Under the pieces are notes generated by a model. It ran no database searches. It was not told the origin of the DNA and saw only the letters and a list, made by a program, of their open reading frames with translations. DNA of 13,536 nucleotides from Syntrophaceae bacterium (lineage in GTDB: Bacteria; Desulfobacterota; Desulfomonilia; Desulfomonilales; Desulfomonilaceae), in contig JACWAG010000412.1 in assembly GCA_014874425.1 (NCBI GenBank), positions 1 to 13,536 of the forward strand. Reading direction: 5' to 3'. A program made the position numbers and the translations under genes. This document shows, piece by piece, positions 13,493 to 13,536 of the stretch; positions within the stretch are counted from its first letter, which is position 1; each line of letters begins with the position of its first letter.

Positions 13493-13536
13493 TATTGCTC
13501 CTCGGTGGGACCTCGGATTCAATTGAAGTGGCAAGG
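13489..13536 (+). CDS. cbiJ: Precorrin-6A reductase CbiJ/CobK, first 16 codons (partial)
   Basis: The ATG at 13489 opens a frame that runs off the right edge, encoding MILLLGGTSDSIEVAR. The M-I-L-L-L-G-G-T-S-[DE] start is the nucleotide-binding loop typical of CbiJ/CobK, the NAD(P)H-dependent reductase that converts (cobalt-)precorrin-6A to 6B, the step just before CbiE/CbiT. AGGA (13477-13480) lies 8 bases before the ATG. The position behind cbiE supports the call. Only the N-terminus is seen. Confidence 0.8.
   Translation, partial: MILLLGGTSDSIEVAR

Overview
The window looks like chromosomal DNA from an anaerobic deltaproteobacterium (Desulfobacterota), for example a sulfate reducer or syntroph. 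This is inferred from moderate GC content, paired ammonium-transporter/PII modules with -24/-12 promoters, a NifA-type activator, an AhbA-type siroheme decarboxylase subunit (alternative haem pathway) and anaerobic-type cobalamin genes (cbiB, cbiE, cbiJ). The species cannot be named. No mobile element, CRISPR array, rRNA or tRNA gene was seen.

Left part, minus strand (1-5821): a nitrogen-control block. In transcription order it holds a GAF-AAA+-Fis sigma-54 activator of NifA type, then amtB (copy 2)-PII (copy 2), then amtB (copy 1)-PII (copy 1), then the first 35 codons of glutamine synthetase (glnA). Near-consensus sigma-54 promoters stand before both amtB genes and share a 13-bp block beside the -12 element. 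The activator has its own sigma-70-like promoter, whose -10 box lies inside a 20-bp palindrome. The working model is that the activator, under nitrogen limitation, drives sigma-54 transcription of ammonium uptake (AmtB), sensing and gating (PII) and assimilation (GlnA). In both modules amtB precedes the PII gene, the reverse of the usual glnK-amtB order. The PII-glnA gap holds two hairpins, a possible third -24/-12 promoter and a short hydrophobic open frame.

Middle, plus strand (5976-8813): a strong sigma-70-like promoter precedes a secreted soluble lytic transglycosylase with a helical-repeat region and a C-terminal SLT domain. It is followed by a small DUF1285-like gene with a TTG start. 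An inverted repeat at 8838-8873 separates these from the convergent operon.

Minus-strand operon (11561-8896): a divergent MreB-like actin-fold protein lacking the phosphate-2 aspartate, an AhbA-type siroheme decarboxylase subunit, a NUDIX hydrolase and D-aminoacyl-tRNA deacylase (dtd). The last two overlap by ATGA.

Right end, plus strand (11750-13536): cobalamin genes cbiB and cbiE and the first 16 codons of a cbiJ/cobK-like reductase. A strong intrinsic terminator lies between cbiB and cbiE, and a 25-codon open frame links cbiE to cbiJ through ATGA overlaps at both ends.
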